Shown here piece after piece: positions 34,597-43,032 of a stretch of 64,000 nt of DNA (position 1 is its first letter; each line of letters opens with the position of its first letter). Under the pieces are notes generated by a model. That model was not told the DNA's origin. It made no database searches and saw only the letters and a program-made list of their open reading frames with translations. Made by a program: the position numbers and the translations under genes. The stretch spans positions 280,197 through 344,196 of the forward strand of contig NZ_JANHKS010000001.1 in assembly GCF_028682175.1 (NCBI RefSeq), in the 5' to 3' direction. The stretch comes from Pseudomonas putida (GTDB lineage Bacteria; Pseudomonadota; Gammaproteobacteria; Pseudomonadales; Pseudomonadaceae).

Positions 34597-36713
34597 GAGG
34601 GCTGCTCCGTGGGTGCGTCAGGTGAAGAATGGCGGTGTTGCCGGGCCACGGCCTGCTCGATGGTCTCGCGCGACAGCACGCCGATGTCCACCAGGTAGTC
34701 GCCGATGCGGCCGTGCATGTGCGGGCGGTAGCCGAGCATGGCGCGGTTGAAGGTCGGGCGATCCAGCAGGCCCTGATCGATCAGCAGCTCGCCCAGCAGT
34801 GGCGTCGCAGCCGGGAGCGGCTGGCCGGCGACTGCGTCGAGCTTGCGCAACTGCTCGACGATCTCGCTTTCACGGGCGATCAACTGCACCGGTTCCACGC
34901 CCAGCTGTTCGCTGACTTGCTGCAGGCCGTCTTCGGACAAGGGGTTTGCGACCGCGATTTCCGGGCGCCCGTCGATGTCCAGCGCCAGTGGCACCACGCG
35001 CCAGCGCAGGCAGAATTCATCGGCCAGCAACGGCTGCGCCGACACCTTGGCGGCGATGTCGAACACCCGTGGCAAGTCGTTCTGGAAGGCGATGGCCTCG
35101 GCCAGGGTTTCGTCGTCGAGCCAGCCACGGCTGAGCAGGATCCGCCCCAGGGGCATCTGCCGGGTCTGCTGTTCGTCGAGCGCGCTTTGCAGTTTTTCGT
35201 CGTTGATCGCCTGCCAAGACAGCAGCACGCTACCCAGCTTGCGCGGCGCACGGGCGACCAGGTCGGTGGAGGGAAAATCGTGCATGGTCTTGTCCCAGAC
35301 CAGCTTGCGATTGAGCACCTTGCCCACCAGGAACAGCCGCCACGCCCTGGCCGCAGCCATGAAGTTGACGAAGTTGCCGATCACCATGCGCGGCATCGAC
35401 AACAGCCCGTGCTGCCAGCCGTAGATGATGGTGGTGAAGTAGCAACGGTGCGCCATGCGCCAGAGCAAGGCGACGCCATTGGCCGCCAGCAGGAAACCCA
35501 CCAGACCGTTGGTGTCGAACGGTGTCGGGAAGCTGGTGTTCCACAGCCCGCTGGCGCGCAGCACGATCAGCGCCAGCAACTGCGCCAGGATCAGGTAGGC
35601 GATGATGCTGACGAACGAGGTGACAATCCCCTTGCGGTCCCGAAACAGCAGGTAACGATTGGCCAGGGAGCCGTTCCAGCCCATCTGCTCCCAGCCTTGC
35701 AGGCCGATGCCAAGGGTCCAGCGGGCCTTCTGGCGGAACGCGGTGCGGAAGGTGTCAGGGAAGAATTCGCGCACGCACAGCGGCATTTCCAGGGTCGATT
35801 CGTAGGGCTCGCGGAACCAGGATTTGCGCAGCACCCGGTACTGCACCGGGAAGCGCACGAAGATCGCGCTCATGCCGTAGCGGGCCAGCCTGGCACCGAC
35901 GTCGTAGTCCTCGGTGAGGCTGTCGGTGTTGAACGGCTGGTTGCTGGTTTCGTCGGCCAGCACCTGCAACGCCCGGCGCGAAAAACAGGTGCCGACGCCC
36001 GCCGAGGGCACGCTGTCGGTCATGCTCTCGCGCACCACCAGGTCCTTGCCGTGCCATTCGGCGAACTCGTCCATGTAGGTACCCGCGACCCACTCGTACC
36101 AGTTGCGCTCCAGCGACACCACCGGCAACTGGATCATGTCCTTGCGCGGCAGCAGGTAGTTGAACAGGCGCATTTCCAGCGGGTGCAGCACGTCTTCGCT
36201 GTCGTGCAACACCACCCCGGCGAAGTGCACGCCGTGGGTCTGCTCGTAGAGGAAGATCGCCTGGATCACCCAGTTCAGGCAGTCCGCCTTGCAGGTCGGC
36301 CCGGCGTGGGGCACTTCGACGCGATGCAACTGCTTGTAGCGACGGCGCATGCGCTCGACTTCATCGATGGTGCGCTGATCGTTGACGTAGGTGCCGACGA
36401 AGACCACGTAGTTCTGGTAGTCCAGGGTCGAGACCATGTTCTCGATCATCGGCGCGATGACGTCGTATTCCAGCCACGCCGGCACCATGATCGCCAGCGG
36501 CTGTTCGTCGCGGGCAATCAGTTGCTCGGCGGTCAACGGGCGGTAGCGCCGTTCGGCGGTGAACTTGCGATAGATGCGCCGGGCCCAGTACCACAGGTCG
36601 ATGAACAGGTCATCCAGACTCGACACCAGGATGATGGCCGCGACCACGATGGTCGCGACCTCAAGGGCGCTGTAGTAATGGGCCAGCCAGTACGGCCAAT
36701 AAAGCGAGGTCAT
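34593..36713 (-). CDS. nfrB: NfrB-like c-di-GMP-activated membrane glycosyltransferase
   Basis: A 706-residue inner-membrane enzyme. Helices near residues 12-35 and 365-420 flank a family 2 glycosyltransferase with DSED (171-174), TED (267-269) and QKARW (328-332). The C-terminus has MshEN-type c-di-GMP motifs: 24-residue units beginning at 492 (KLGSVLL) and 521 (PLGRILL), 29 residues apart as in canonical MshEN, and a second pair at 639 (LLGELL) and 669 (RIGDYL). It should polymerise and extrude a polysaccharide when c-di-GMP is high. The start MTSLYWPYWLAHYY was chosen because the upstream reading lacks conservation and overlaps the bcsB-like gene. Confidence 0.9.
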   Translation of the reverse strand: MTSLYWPYWLAHYYSALEVATIVVAAIILVSSLDDLFIDLWYWARRIYRKFTAERRYRPLTAEQLIARDEQPLAIMVPAWLEYDVIAPMIENMVSTLDYQNYVVFVGTYVNDQRTIDEVERMRRRYKQLHRVEVPHAGPTCKADCLNWVIQAIFLYEQTHGVHFAGVVLHDSEDVLHPLEMRLFNYLLPRKDMIQLPVVSLERNWYEWVAGTYMDEFAEWHGKDLVVRESMTDSVPSAGVGTCFSRRALQVLADETSNQPFNTDSLTEDYDVGARLARYGMSAIFVRFPVQYRVLRKSWFREPYESTLEMPLCVREFFPDTFRTAFRQKARWTLGIGLQGWEQMGWNGSLANRYLLFRDRKGIVTSFVSIIAYLILAQLLALIVLRASGLWNTSFPTPFDTNGLVGFLLAANGVALLWRMAHRCYFTTIIYGWQHGLLSMPRMVIGNFVNFMAAARAWRLFLVGKVLNRKLVWDKTMHDFPSTDLVARAPRKLGSVLLSWQAINDEKLQSALDEQQTRQMPLGRILLSRGWLDDETLAEAIAFQNDLPRVFDIAAKVSAQPLLADEFCLRWRVVPLALDIDGRPEIAVANPLSEDGLQQVSEQLGVEPVQLIARESEIVEQLRKLDAVAGQPLPAATPLLGELLIDQGLLDRPTFNRAMLGYRPHMHGRIGDYLVDIGVLSRETIEQAVARQHRHSSPDAPTEQPS

Positions 36714-36727
36714 CGCGGCTCCCGTTA

Positions 36728-38935
36728 CTAACGGTTGCGACGGGCGCGACGGCCGGCCAGCAACAACACGAGGAAACCGATCACGACTGCGGGAATCAGC
36801 CACAGCGCCGAGGGCTTGCGCCAGGCATCCAGGCCCTTGGGCTCATCGTCATCGATCATCTGGCTGCCGGTGGGGTCTTTCGCGTCGAAGGTGGTCAACG
36901 GGCCGTTGTCCCCCAGTACGGTGACATTGCCGCGCTCCAGCAACACCGGCCGTGCGAAGTTCGGCGCCTGCCCGCCCAGGGTGCGGTAGACCATGCCGTG
37001 CTGGCTGCCGGACTCGACCACCTGCAGCGCCGCCAGGTGATTGAGCGACTTGAGGTCCAGCAGCGTCTGCTCCTTGTGATGGATCAGCAGATGGCCCTGG
37101 GCATCGACCTGCAGCGATTCGTCGCTGCCCTTGATCGGTACTTCGAAGGCCAGGAATGACGTGTCCGGCGACAGTGCGGTGTTGGCGTCGTCGCTGACCT
37201 TGAGGTCGGCGCGCAACGGCGACACACCGCTGGCGCTGGCGACGCGAATCAACTGTGGCAGGCTGCCCGCCGGACGCTCCAGATAGCCTTGGGGAATCAG
37301 CACCTGGGCGCCCGTGGCAAAGCGTGCGGCCATGCCCGAAAAGTCGCCGTCCAGCGCGCTCTTTTCCAGAGTCACATGGCTGCTCGGCAACACCGCCACC
37401 GGGAACGCCTGAGGGGTTTCGCGGCACAGGTCGCTGACCGGCTGACGCTGGAACGACACGCGCAAGGTGTTCTGCGCTGCCAGTGCGTAGCGCGGAATGC
37501 GGGCTTCGATGCGTTCTTTCTGGCCATCGGCATCGAGCTGTCTGGCGCCAATCAGGTAGTCGTTCAGGAACAGGCTGGCAATCGGCGGCGTGCCGGACGC
37601 ACCCGGCGCTGCGGAAACGTCCACCGCAGCGTGGGTCGGGATGCGCCCGTCGTAGGCCACGCTGCCCAGCGGGAAGCTCGCGCTCCAGTCGGTCTTGGCC
37701 AGCACGTCGACGCTGCCCGGCTTGCCACCCAGGCGGGTCAACGCCACGCGGCCGTCATCGCTGAGCGGCATGTTGGCCTCCTCGCCCACGGTCAACTGGC
37801 GAGTGCGGGCGAGTTTGTTCCAGGCCGCACTGAACAGGCCGATTGCCTTGCCCGCCGCGTCCTGATTGATCATCAGCAGCGGGTGCGCGCCGAGCATCGC
37901 CAGGCGCACGTTGTCGCTGCCCGCCGTGGCGAGCGCGCCGTTGACATGCCGCTCACGCCATTGATTGAACGCACTGCCCGCCGTCGCATCGAGGCGCTGC
38001 ACCTGGGCCTGCAAGGCGTCCAGCGATTCGTTGACCGCCTTGAGCAGTTGCGGATCGCTGACCGCAAGATCGGCATTGAACGCCGGGGTCTGGCCGAGCA
38101 TCAGCAGCGCACCGATCTGCGCCGCATCGTCGAGAGTGTGCAGCCCCTTGCCGTCGAGGCTGGCGAAGGCCGGAATCTGTTTGAGTTCGGCCGGGATGCT
38201 CACCCCCGTGAGGTCGATGCTGTCCTTGACCTGCGGGAACTGCACGATGCGCGCCTGCTTGCCGATGCGTTCCAGCGCCACGCCCAGGCGCCAGGCTGCG
38301 TCGTAGCTGGCCGTGGACAGTTTGCCCGGCGCCAGCAGAATCCCCGGTTTGCCGGGCAGCGCATTCCAGGCAGCACCCACATCCTGCAACTGGCTGGCGT
38401 CGAAGCTGTAGCTCAGGCGCGTGTCCGGTGCGATGCGCAGCACGTTGCCGATGGCGCGTTCGTCTTCGCATTGAATGCGGGAAATGATCGACGACCAGGC
38501 AATCCCCAACCGCACCGAACCGCTGTCGCGAGGCGCCTTGTCGACGCCCAGCGTGGCGCTGGCATCGCCCTCGCCTTCGTTCAGCCCCAGTGCCCGCACG
38601 GGGTAGCCGTCCAGCGACAGCAGCAGCGTGTTGCGACCGGATTCGCCATTGAGGTAACTGGCGTCGAAGTGCAGCGTGGCATCGGTCAGCGGCACGTCCG
38701 CCGGCACCGGCAGGTACAGTTCGCGGCGCGCGTCGGTGGCGTTGAGGATGATCGGGCGGTCGATGCCCAGGTCCTTCAATTCGATGACCCGCTGCTGACG
38801 GGTGTCGGCGTTCAGGCGACTGATCGCCTGGCTCAACGGGCTCTCGGCGGCAAAGGCTGGAGCGACGGCCAGCAGGCTCATGCCGCAGGCGAGGACGTGC
38901 AACGCCCCCGTGGGAACGGTTACGGAAGACTTCAT
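36728..38935 (-). CDS. BcsB-like periplasmic polysaccharide synthesis subunit
   Basis: A 735-residue protein with a signal peptide (cut near residue 29, APAFA) and a C-terminal membrane anchor (LWLIPAVVIGFLVLLLAGRR followed by basic residues). The body has the BcsB pattern of alternating jelly-roll and flavodoxin-like domains: YLPVPADVPLTDATLHFDAS, LLSLDGYPV, NQDAAGKAIGLF, FLNDYLIGARQLDADGQ. In cellulose synthase, BcsB joins the synthase through its C-terminal helix and guides the chain through the periplasm. It lies 14 bp before nfrB, so it is probably the dedicated partner of that enzyme. E. coli nfrAB lacks a BcsB gene in its operon. Confidence 0.85.
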   Translation of the reverse strand: MKSSVTVPTGALHVLACGMSLLAVAPAFAAESPLSQAISRLNADTRQQRVIELKDLGIDRPIILNATDARRELYLPVPADVPLTDATLHFDASYLNGESGRNTLLLSLDGYPVRALGLNEGEGDASATLGVDKAPRDSGSVRLGIAWSSIISRIQCEDERAIGNVLRIAPDTRLSYSFDASQLQDVGAAWNALPGKPGILLAPGKLSTASYDAAWRLGVALERIGKQARIVQFPQVKDSIDLTGVSIPAELKQIPAFASLDGKGLHTLDDAAQIGALLMLGQTPAFNADLAVSDPQLLKAVNESLDALQAQVQRLDATAGSAFNQWRERHVNGALATAGSDNVRLAMLGAHPLLMINQDAAGKAIGLFSAAWNKLARTRQLTVGEEANMPLSDDGRVALTRLGGKPGSVDVLAKTDWSASFPLGSVAYDGRIPTHAAVDVSAAPGASGTPPIASLFLNDYLIGARQLDADGQKERIEARIPRYALAAQNTLRVSFQRQPVSDLCRETPQAFPVAVLPSSHVTLEKSALDGDFSGMAARFATGAQVLIPQGYLERPAGSLPQLIRVASASGVSPLRADLKVSDDANTALSPDTSFLAFEVPIKGSDESLQVDAQGHLLIHHKEQTLLDLKSLNHLAALQVVESGSQHGMVYRTLGGQAPNFARPVLLERGNVTVLGDNGPLTTFDAKDPTGSQMIDDDEPKGLDAWRKPSALWLIPAVVIGFLVLLLAGRRARRNR

Positions 38936-39008
38936 TCAGGCAGATCTCGGTCAAAGCAAATGTGGCGTGGGAGAGCGGCAATCGCAGGCAAGTCGGCATG
39001 ACCAACCG

Positions 39009-39038
39009 GCCTCTTCGCGGATGAGTCCGCTCCCACAA
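39009..39038. repeat. Single REP in the wecB-bcsB gap
   Basis: GCCTCTTCGCGGATGAGTCC and the following GCTCCCACAA match the inverse of a TGTGGGAGCGGACTCATCCGC-type REP. A degenerate partner appears at about 38963-38992. It is the only REP inside the polysaccharide operon. Confidence 0.6.
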
Positions 39039-39049
39039 GATGTTCGGCA

Positions 39050-39075
39050 GGGCCTGCCACCGAAGTGGCGGGCCC
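39050..39075 (-). terminator. Intercistronic UUCG-loop hairpin after wecB
   Basis: On the minus strand the transcript folds as GGGCCCGCCAC-UUCG-GUGGCAGGCCC, an 11-pair stem with one G-U pair and an extra-stable C(UUCG)G loop, 18 bp after the wecB stop. There is no U-tract, so it may act as an RNA stability or partial attenuation element between wecB and bcsB. Confidence 0.5.
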
Positions 39076-39092
39076 GGCGTTCGCAGCCGCCG

Positions 39093-40325
39093 CTAATGCA
39101 GGCGGGAGACCGAACGCAGTGGCGCGGCCGGGCGTTGCGCCTCGGTCGGTGCGGGTCGCCTTGCCGGCGGCTCCACGACGAACTCGTCCACCGGCCGGCC
39201 CATCAGCGCATCGACGATGCGTGAACAGGCCTTGCCATCGCCGTAAGGGTTGGCGGCCTGGGAGGTCCGGCGCCACAACGCATCGTCGTCGAACAGCTCG
39301 CACACCCCGCGCACGATGGTGTCGGGATCGGTCCCCACCAGGCGCACGGTGCCTGCGGTCACGGCCTCGGGACGTTCGGTCACGTCGCGCATCACCAGCA
39401 CCGGTTTGCCCAGGGACGGCGCTTCTTCCTGCACGCCACCGGAGTCCGTGAGGATCACATGGGCCAGTTGCATCAGGCGCACGAACGACAGGTAGTCCAG
39501 CGGCTTGATCAGGTGCACGTTGGGCAGATCGCCGAGGTGCTCGGTGACCGGCCCCAACACGTTGGGATTGAGGTGGACCGGGTAGACGATCTGCACGTCA
39601 TCGCGGCGGGCCAGGGTGCGCAGCGCCTTGCAGATGTCGAGGAAGCCTTCGCCGAAGTTCTCCCGACGATGCCCCGTCACCAGCAGTACCTTGCGACCGG
39701 GCACCAGGAAGTTGAACTGGCGATCCAGCGCCACGCGCAACTGGCGATTGCGGTCGATGCGTTCGGCGGTCATTTGCAGCGCGTCGATCACCGTGTTGCC
39801 GGTGACGAACGACTTGCCCTGCAAGCGCTCACCCAGCACGTTGCGCCGCGACGCTTCGGTGGGCGTGAACAGGTGATCGGAGATCAGGTCGATGTTGCGC
39901 CGGTTCATCTCCTCCGGCCACGGCTGGTGGATATCGCCCGTGCGCAGGCCGGCTTCGATGTGCGCCACGGGAATGCGCCGATGAAACGCCGACATCGCCG
40001 CGACCAGCGCCGAGGTGGTGTCGCCGTGCACCAGCACCTTGTCCGGCTGCACCTGTTCGAGCACCGGATCGATGGCAGCGTACAGCGCGGCGGTCAGGGT
40101 GTTGAGCGTCTGCCCGGGGGTCATGACGTCGAGGGTGTAATCGGCCTTGAGTTCGAACATGTCCAGCACCTGCTGGAGCATGGTCTGGTGTTGCCCGGTG
40201 ATGCAGATGTGTGAGTCGATTCCGGGTTCCGCAGCCAGCGCCTTGACCAGTGGAGCCATCTTGATGGCTTCCGGACGCGTGCCGAAAATCGACAGGACTT
40301 TGAGTCTTGGATGAGCTCGAGCCAT
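39093..40325 (-). CDS. wecB: UDP-N-acetylglucosamine 2-epimerase (non-hydrolysing)
   Basis: A 410-residue GT-B-fold epimerase that turns UDP-GlcNAc into UDP-ManNAc. Signature segments are LSIFGTRPEAIKMAPLVKAL (residues 11-30), HGDTTSALVA, HIEAGLRTGDIHQPWPEE, TGHRRENFGEGF, and LTDSGGVQEEA. The C-terminal 25 residues are proline and arginine rich and extend past the usual end. It is the first gene of the exopolysaccharide operon. In E. coli WecB supplies UDP-ManNAc to NfrB, so finding it at the head of this operon supports a ManNAc-containing product. Confidence 0.93.
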   Translation of the reverse strand: MARAHPRLKVLSIFGTRPEAIKMAPLVKALAAEPGIDSHICITGQHQTMLQQVLDMFELKADYTLDVMTPGQTLNTLTAALYAAIDPVLEQVQPDKVLVHGDTTSALVAAMSAFHRRIPVAHIEAGLRTGDIHQPWPEEMNRRNIDLISDHLFTPTEASRRNVLGERLQGKSFVTGNTVIDALQMTAERIDRNRQLRVALDRQFNFLVPGRKVLLVTGHRRENFGEGFLDICKALRTLARRDDVQIVYPVHLNPNVLGPVTEHLGDLPNVHLIKPLDYLSFVRLMQLAHVILTDSGGVQEEAPSLGKPVLVMRDVTERPEAVTAGTVRLVGTDPDTIVRGVCELFDDDALWRRTSQAANPYGDGKACSRIVDALMGRPVDEFVVEPPARRPAPTEAQRPAAPLRSVSRLH

Positions 40326-40885
40326 TTACAGTTCTCCCGCGCATTTGCATGCGCCGCACGGCAGCGTACTTGTACCGGAAGGGCTCAAGTCGCTCGAAAG
40401 TTGGTGTAATGGTCGGACGGCTGTAATCGCAGAGTTGATTCGATCTTCACTTCAGTGTGACGACAGGACATTCCTTAGTGCCCGAAACAGGAAGGATTAT
40501 TAGCAGATAAACATCACATTGCAAAAGATTTTATAACCATTTTAACAACTAATGTCATTTCTAAACTTTCGCCAAAAACGAAGGTCAATCTAAGGTTTTA
40601 CTGGGGAAAAGCCCCGTTGCAGAGCCTTCCAGATACGTAACGAAGTGTGCACCAGTTGGCACTCAAGTGTAAAGCGTGGAACTTTCAACTGGCGCCACTG
40701 TCATCCCGCGCCCAACGGGCTGCTCATCAAAAGTTACGACGACAACAACAAGAAATTGACGTCATGGATCCAACTTTAGTCCTGATTATATTGCTCTGCA
40801 CGCGCTATCGGATATTTATGACAGACGGAATCTCACGCGGGCTAACTTGCCGCACCACCAGAAGTGATACGGCATCGGGATGTAG
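40326..40885. other. 560-bp intergenic region before the polysaccharide operon
   Basis: AT-rich, with the promoter above at 40530-40558 and a long wecB leader. The half near 40640-40885 has several TGGCAC- and GAACTT-like strings but no complete sigma54 or AlgU promoter that I can support. No convincing gene; an 80-codon frame at 40647 lacks a ribosome site and protein-like composition. Confidence 0.6.
40530..40558 (-). promoter_or_regulatory. Sigma70-type promoter for the wecB-nfr operon
   Basis: On the minus strand ATGACA (40558-40553), 17 bp, TATAAA (40535-40530) match consensus at 5/6 and 5/6. Transcription would begin near 40523, leaving a leader of about 200 nt before wecB. Confidence 0.5.
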
Positions 40886-41764
40886 TTAGTTTCCCGTGAA
40901 CGATAGCGCCAATACCCGGTTACGCCCGCCTTCGGCCAGCAGATAGTGACCGGGGCCTGTCGGCAACAACGCCTGTGGCGCACGCAGGTTTGAAAGCACG
41001 GCCTGCAACTTGCCGCTGTTGTCCAGCAGCCACAGGCGCGCCTGGTGAGTCTGGTCCTCGACGATCCACAGCCCGCGCTCGTCGCATAGCAGGAAAGTCG
41101 GCTCCTTCAGGCCATCCAGATACACGGGGTCAGTCTTGTCCTCGCTCAACTGGCGCACCACGCCCTGCTCCTTGACCGTGTAGAGCATCTTGTTGCCCGG
41201 GCAGATCTCGATGGACTCGGACTCGCTCAGGTTGTCCCTGAGCACCTCGAGGGCCTGGGTCCTGGCGTCGTAACGCATCAGCCGGCCATCGCCCTTGCGG
41301 TCCTCGATGGCGTACAGCAGCGGCCCGTCGGCCTTGAGGCCCTGGCCGTCATTGGCCATGAACAGCGTGGTGACCTTGCCATCCTTGAGCAGCGACACCG
41401 GGGCATCGCCGGTCTCCTGGCTGAAGGCAATACCGCCCATGAACGCCGTCAGGCCGTCAGGCTTGGTCAGGCCATCGAGCACCAGCGAGCGCTGGCCATC
41501 CGGAGCGATACGGCGCATCGCGCCCTGCTTCTTGCGCAACTCCTCGGTGACCAGAAGGTTGCCCTGCTCATCGATGGCCAGGCCGGCGGCCTTCGGCACA
41601 TCGTCATGGGCCACCCGATAGTCCCAGCCGGTGGCGGCGCTGACCGGCGCGAAATGCTGCCAGGCAAAAAAACCGCCGGTGGCCAACAGCAGCAGCGACA
41701 CCGCAGCCGCCCCTTTGACTATCCCTTGAACAGCACCACGCTTTGCACCCGTCACACTCGTCAT
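40886..41764 (-). CDS. Membrane-anchored SMP-30/NHL-like beta-propeller protein
   Basis: A 292-residue protein with one N-terminal membrane helix (AAAVSLLLLATGGFFAWQHF, residues about 19-38) and a periplasmic domain of repeated blades: GLAIDEQGNLLVTEE, GLTAFMGGIAFSQ, DGPLLYAIEDR, LLCDERGLWIVEDQ, GPGHYLLAEGGRNRVLAL. Such propellers resemble gluconolactonase or NHL proteins, but I see no clear metal-site pattern, so a binding or scaffold role is equally possible. It is the last of three minus-strand genes with short gaps (dienelactone hydrolase, saccharopine-dehydrogenase-like, this one). Confidence 0.75.
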   Translation of the reverse strand: MTSVTGAKRGAVQGIVKGAAAVSLLLLATGGFFAWQHFAPVSAATGWDYRVAHDDVPKAAGLAIDEQGNLLVTEELRKKQGAMRRIAPDGQRSLVLDGLTKPDGLTAFMGGIAFSQETGDAPVSLLKDGKVTTLFMANDGQGLKADGPLLYAIEDRKGDGRLMRYDARTQALEVLRDNLSESESIEICPGNKMLYTVKEQGVVRQLSEDKTDPVYLDGLKEPTFLLCDERGLWIVEDQTHQARLWLLDNSGKLQAVLSNLRAPQALLPTGPGHYLLAEGGRNRVLALSFTGN

Positions 41765-41818
41765 CGAAACTCACACACTCCAGTTCATGGATGACCGCCC
41801 GCATCGATCCGATGCCGC

Positions 41819-42943
41819 TCAACGGTCAGGGAAAAACCTCACACTCAGGTCCAGGTTTTCGGGTTCGTTGATCGCCGTCATGTATTGCTCGACGGTGATT
41901 TCTCCTACACAGGCACGCGCGCCGGGTTGCGGCACATAACCTTTGGACATTTTGCTGGCCAGTGCCACGGCGGCGCAGCTGGGAATCTCCGGGCCCTTGT
42001 CGCGGGTTGCCGTCAGTTGCGCGGTCATGCGCAGCGGCTGACCATCGGTGCCGATACCCGTGACGTCGATGTACATCGCGCTCTTGCGGTCACTGAAACG
42101 CTCGAAATACGTGCCCAGCCGATGCAGGCGTGCCGCCCAGCGCGAGCGATCCTTGATCAGCCCGGCACCAGCGGCCCTGGCGAAGAGGTAGTTGGCCAGG
42201 CCGCCGAGCTTGAGCCCCGAGCCTGCCTTGAACGACAGGTTCTGCGCGCCGTAGCGCCCGACGAAAATGTCCATGTCCGGTGCATCGACGTTGGCCAACA
42301 GGCGGGTGCCCAGGCCGGGCATCCTGCGCAGGGTCAGGTCCTGCCAGCCGGGCACGTAGTGCGGCTGGCCGTTCCTGAACTGGCGGATCGGCTTGCCTGC
42401 ATAGGCCAGCACGCCCTGCACGGTGGAGAGCCCCGGCATTTTCGCCGAGGAAGAAATGCCGTGCTCGATGGTGTCGATGCGCTGAAAACGCTGACGGTTT
42501 TCGTCGATGATGGCAGCTGACAACGAAGGCACGGAACTGCAACCGCTGAGAACCGCAATACCTGCCTCGCGAGCGCGGCCATCGAGCACGCTGATACCGG
42601 AGACGAATTCACGGCAGTCCGACAGGTCGCAGTAATGCACCCCGGCTTCAATGCAATTGAGCGCCACCGAATACGGCTGCCCCTGGAACGGCCCCCCGGT
42701 GTGAACCACCAGATCAATGCCCAGCGTCCGCAACGCCGAGGGCAGCTGCGGCCCCATGGCATCCCCGCACCATCCCTCGCAGTCGCTGCCAGACAGTGCC
42801 TGCAACGCCTGGACTTTGCTGCGCAGCTTACTGTCATCACGGCCGGCCACCACCAGGTGCACACCGGGCATGACGGCCAGATGTCGACAAATGATGCTGC
42901 CGAAATTGCCGTAGCCGCCCACCACCATCACCCTGAATACCAT
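41819..42943 (-). CDS. Saccharopine dehydrogenase-fold NAD(P)-binding protein
   Basis: A 374-residue protein whose N-terminus MVFRVMVVGGYGNFGSIICR is a Rossmann nucleotide loop. LVVHTGGPFQGQPYSVALNC and GVHYCDLSDCREFV follow, as in saccharopine-dehydrogenase-like proteins and their uncharacterised relatives. The C-terminal half is not specific. There is no evidence for lysine metabolism around it. It lies 54 bp before the beta-propeller gene and 89 bp after the dienelactone hydrolase gene, probably one transcript. Reaction unknown. Confidence 0.8.
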   Translation of the reverse strand: MVFRVMVVGGYGNFGSIICRHLAVMPGVHLVVAGRDDSKLRSKVQALQALSGSDCEGWCGDAMGPQLPSALRTLGIDLVVHTGGPFQGQPYSVALNCIEAGVHYCDLSDCREFVSGISVLDGRAREAGIAVLSGCSSVPSLSAAIIDENRQRFQRIDTIEHGISSSAKMPGLSTVQGVLAYAGKPIRQFRNGQPHYVPGWQDLTLRRMPGLGTRLLANVDAPDMDIFVGRYGAQNLSFKAGSGLKLGGLANYLFARAAGAGLIKDRSRWAARLHRLGTYFERFSDRKSAMYIDVTGIGTDGQPLRMTAQLTATRDKGPEIPSCAAVALASKMSKGYVPQPGARACVGEITVEQYMTAINEPENLDLSVRFFPDR

Positions 42944-43032
42944 CGAGCGCTTCCCTGAAATTCGGTCTTCTGTTCACTGCAAACCCGGGAGCTTCTTTGA
43001 TATCGGGTGATGGTGCAAGCCCGGTGCAGACC

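Noticed and set aside
32464..34698. A 744-codon plus-strand frame
   Set aside because: Antisense to nfrA and the end of nfrB; no recognisable motif and no ribosome site.
34629..36731. A 700-codon plus-strand frame
   Set aside because: Antisense to nfrB, whose catalytic and MshEN motifs show the minus strand to be coding.
37289..39001. A 570-codon plus-strand frame
   Set aside because: Antisense to the bcsB-like gene and running into a REP; no protein family features.
40647..40889. An 80-codon plus-strand frame upstream of the polysaccharide operon
   Set aside because: No ribosome site and no protein-like character; it runs into the beta-propeller gene end.
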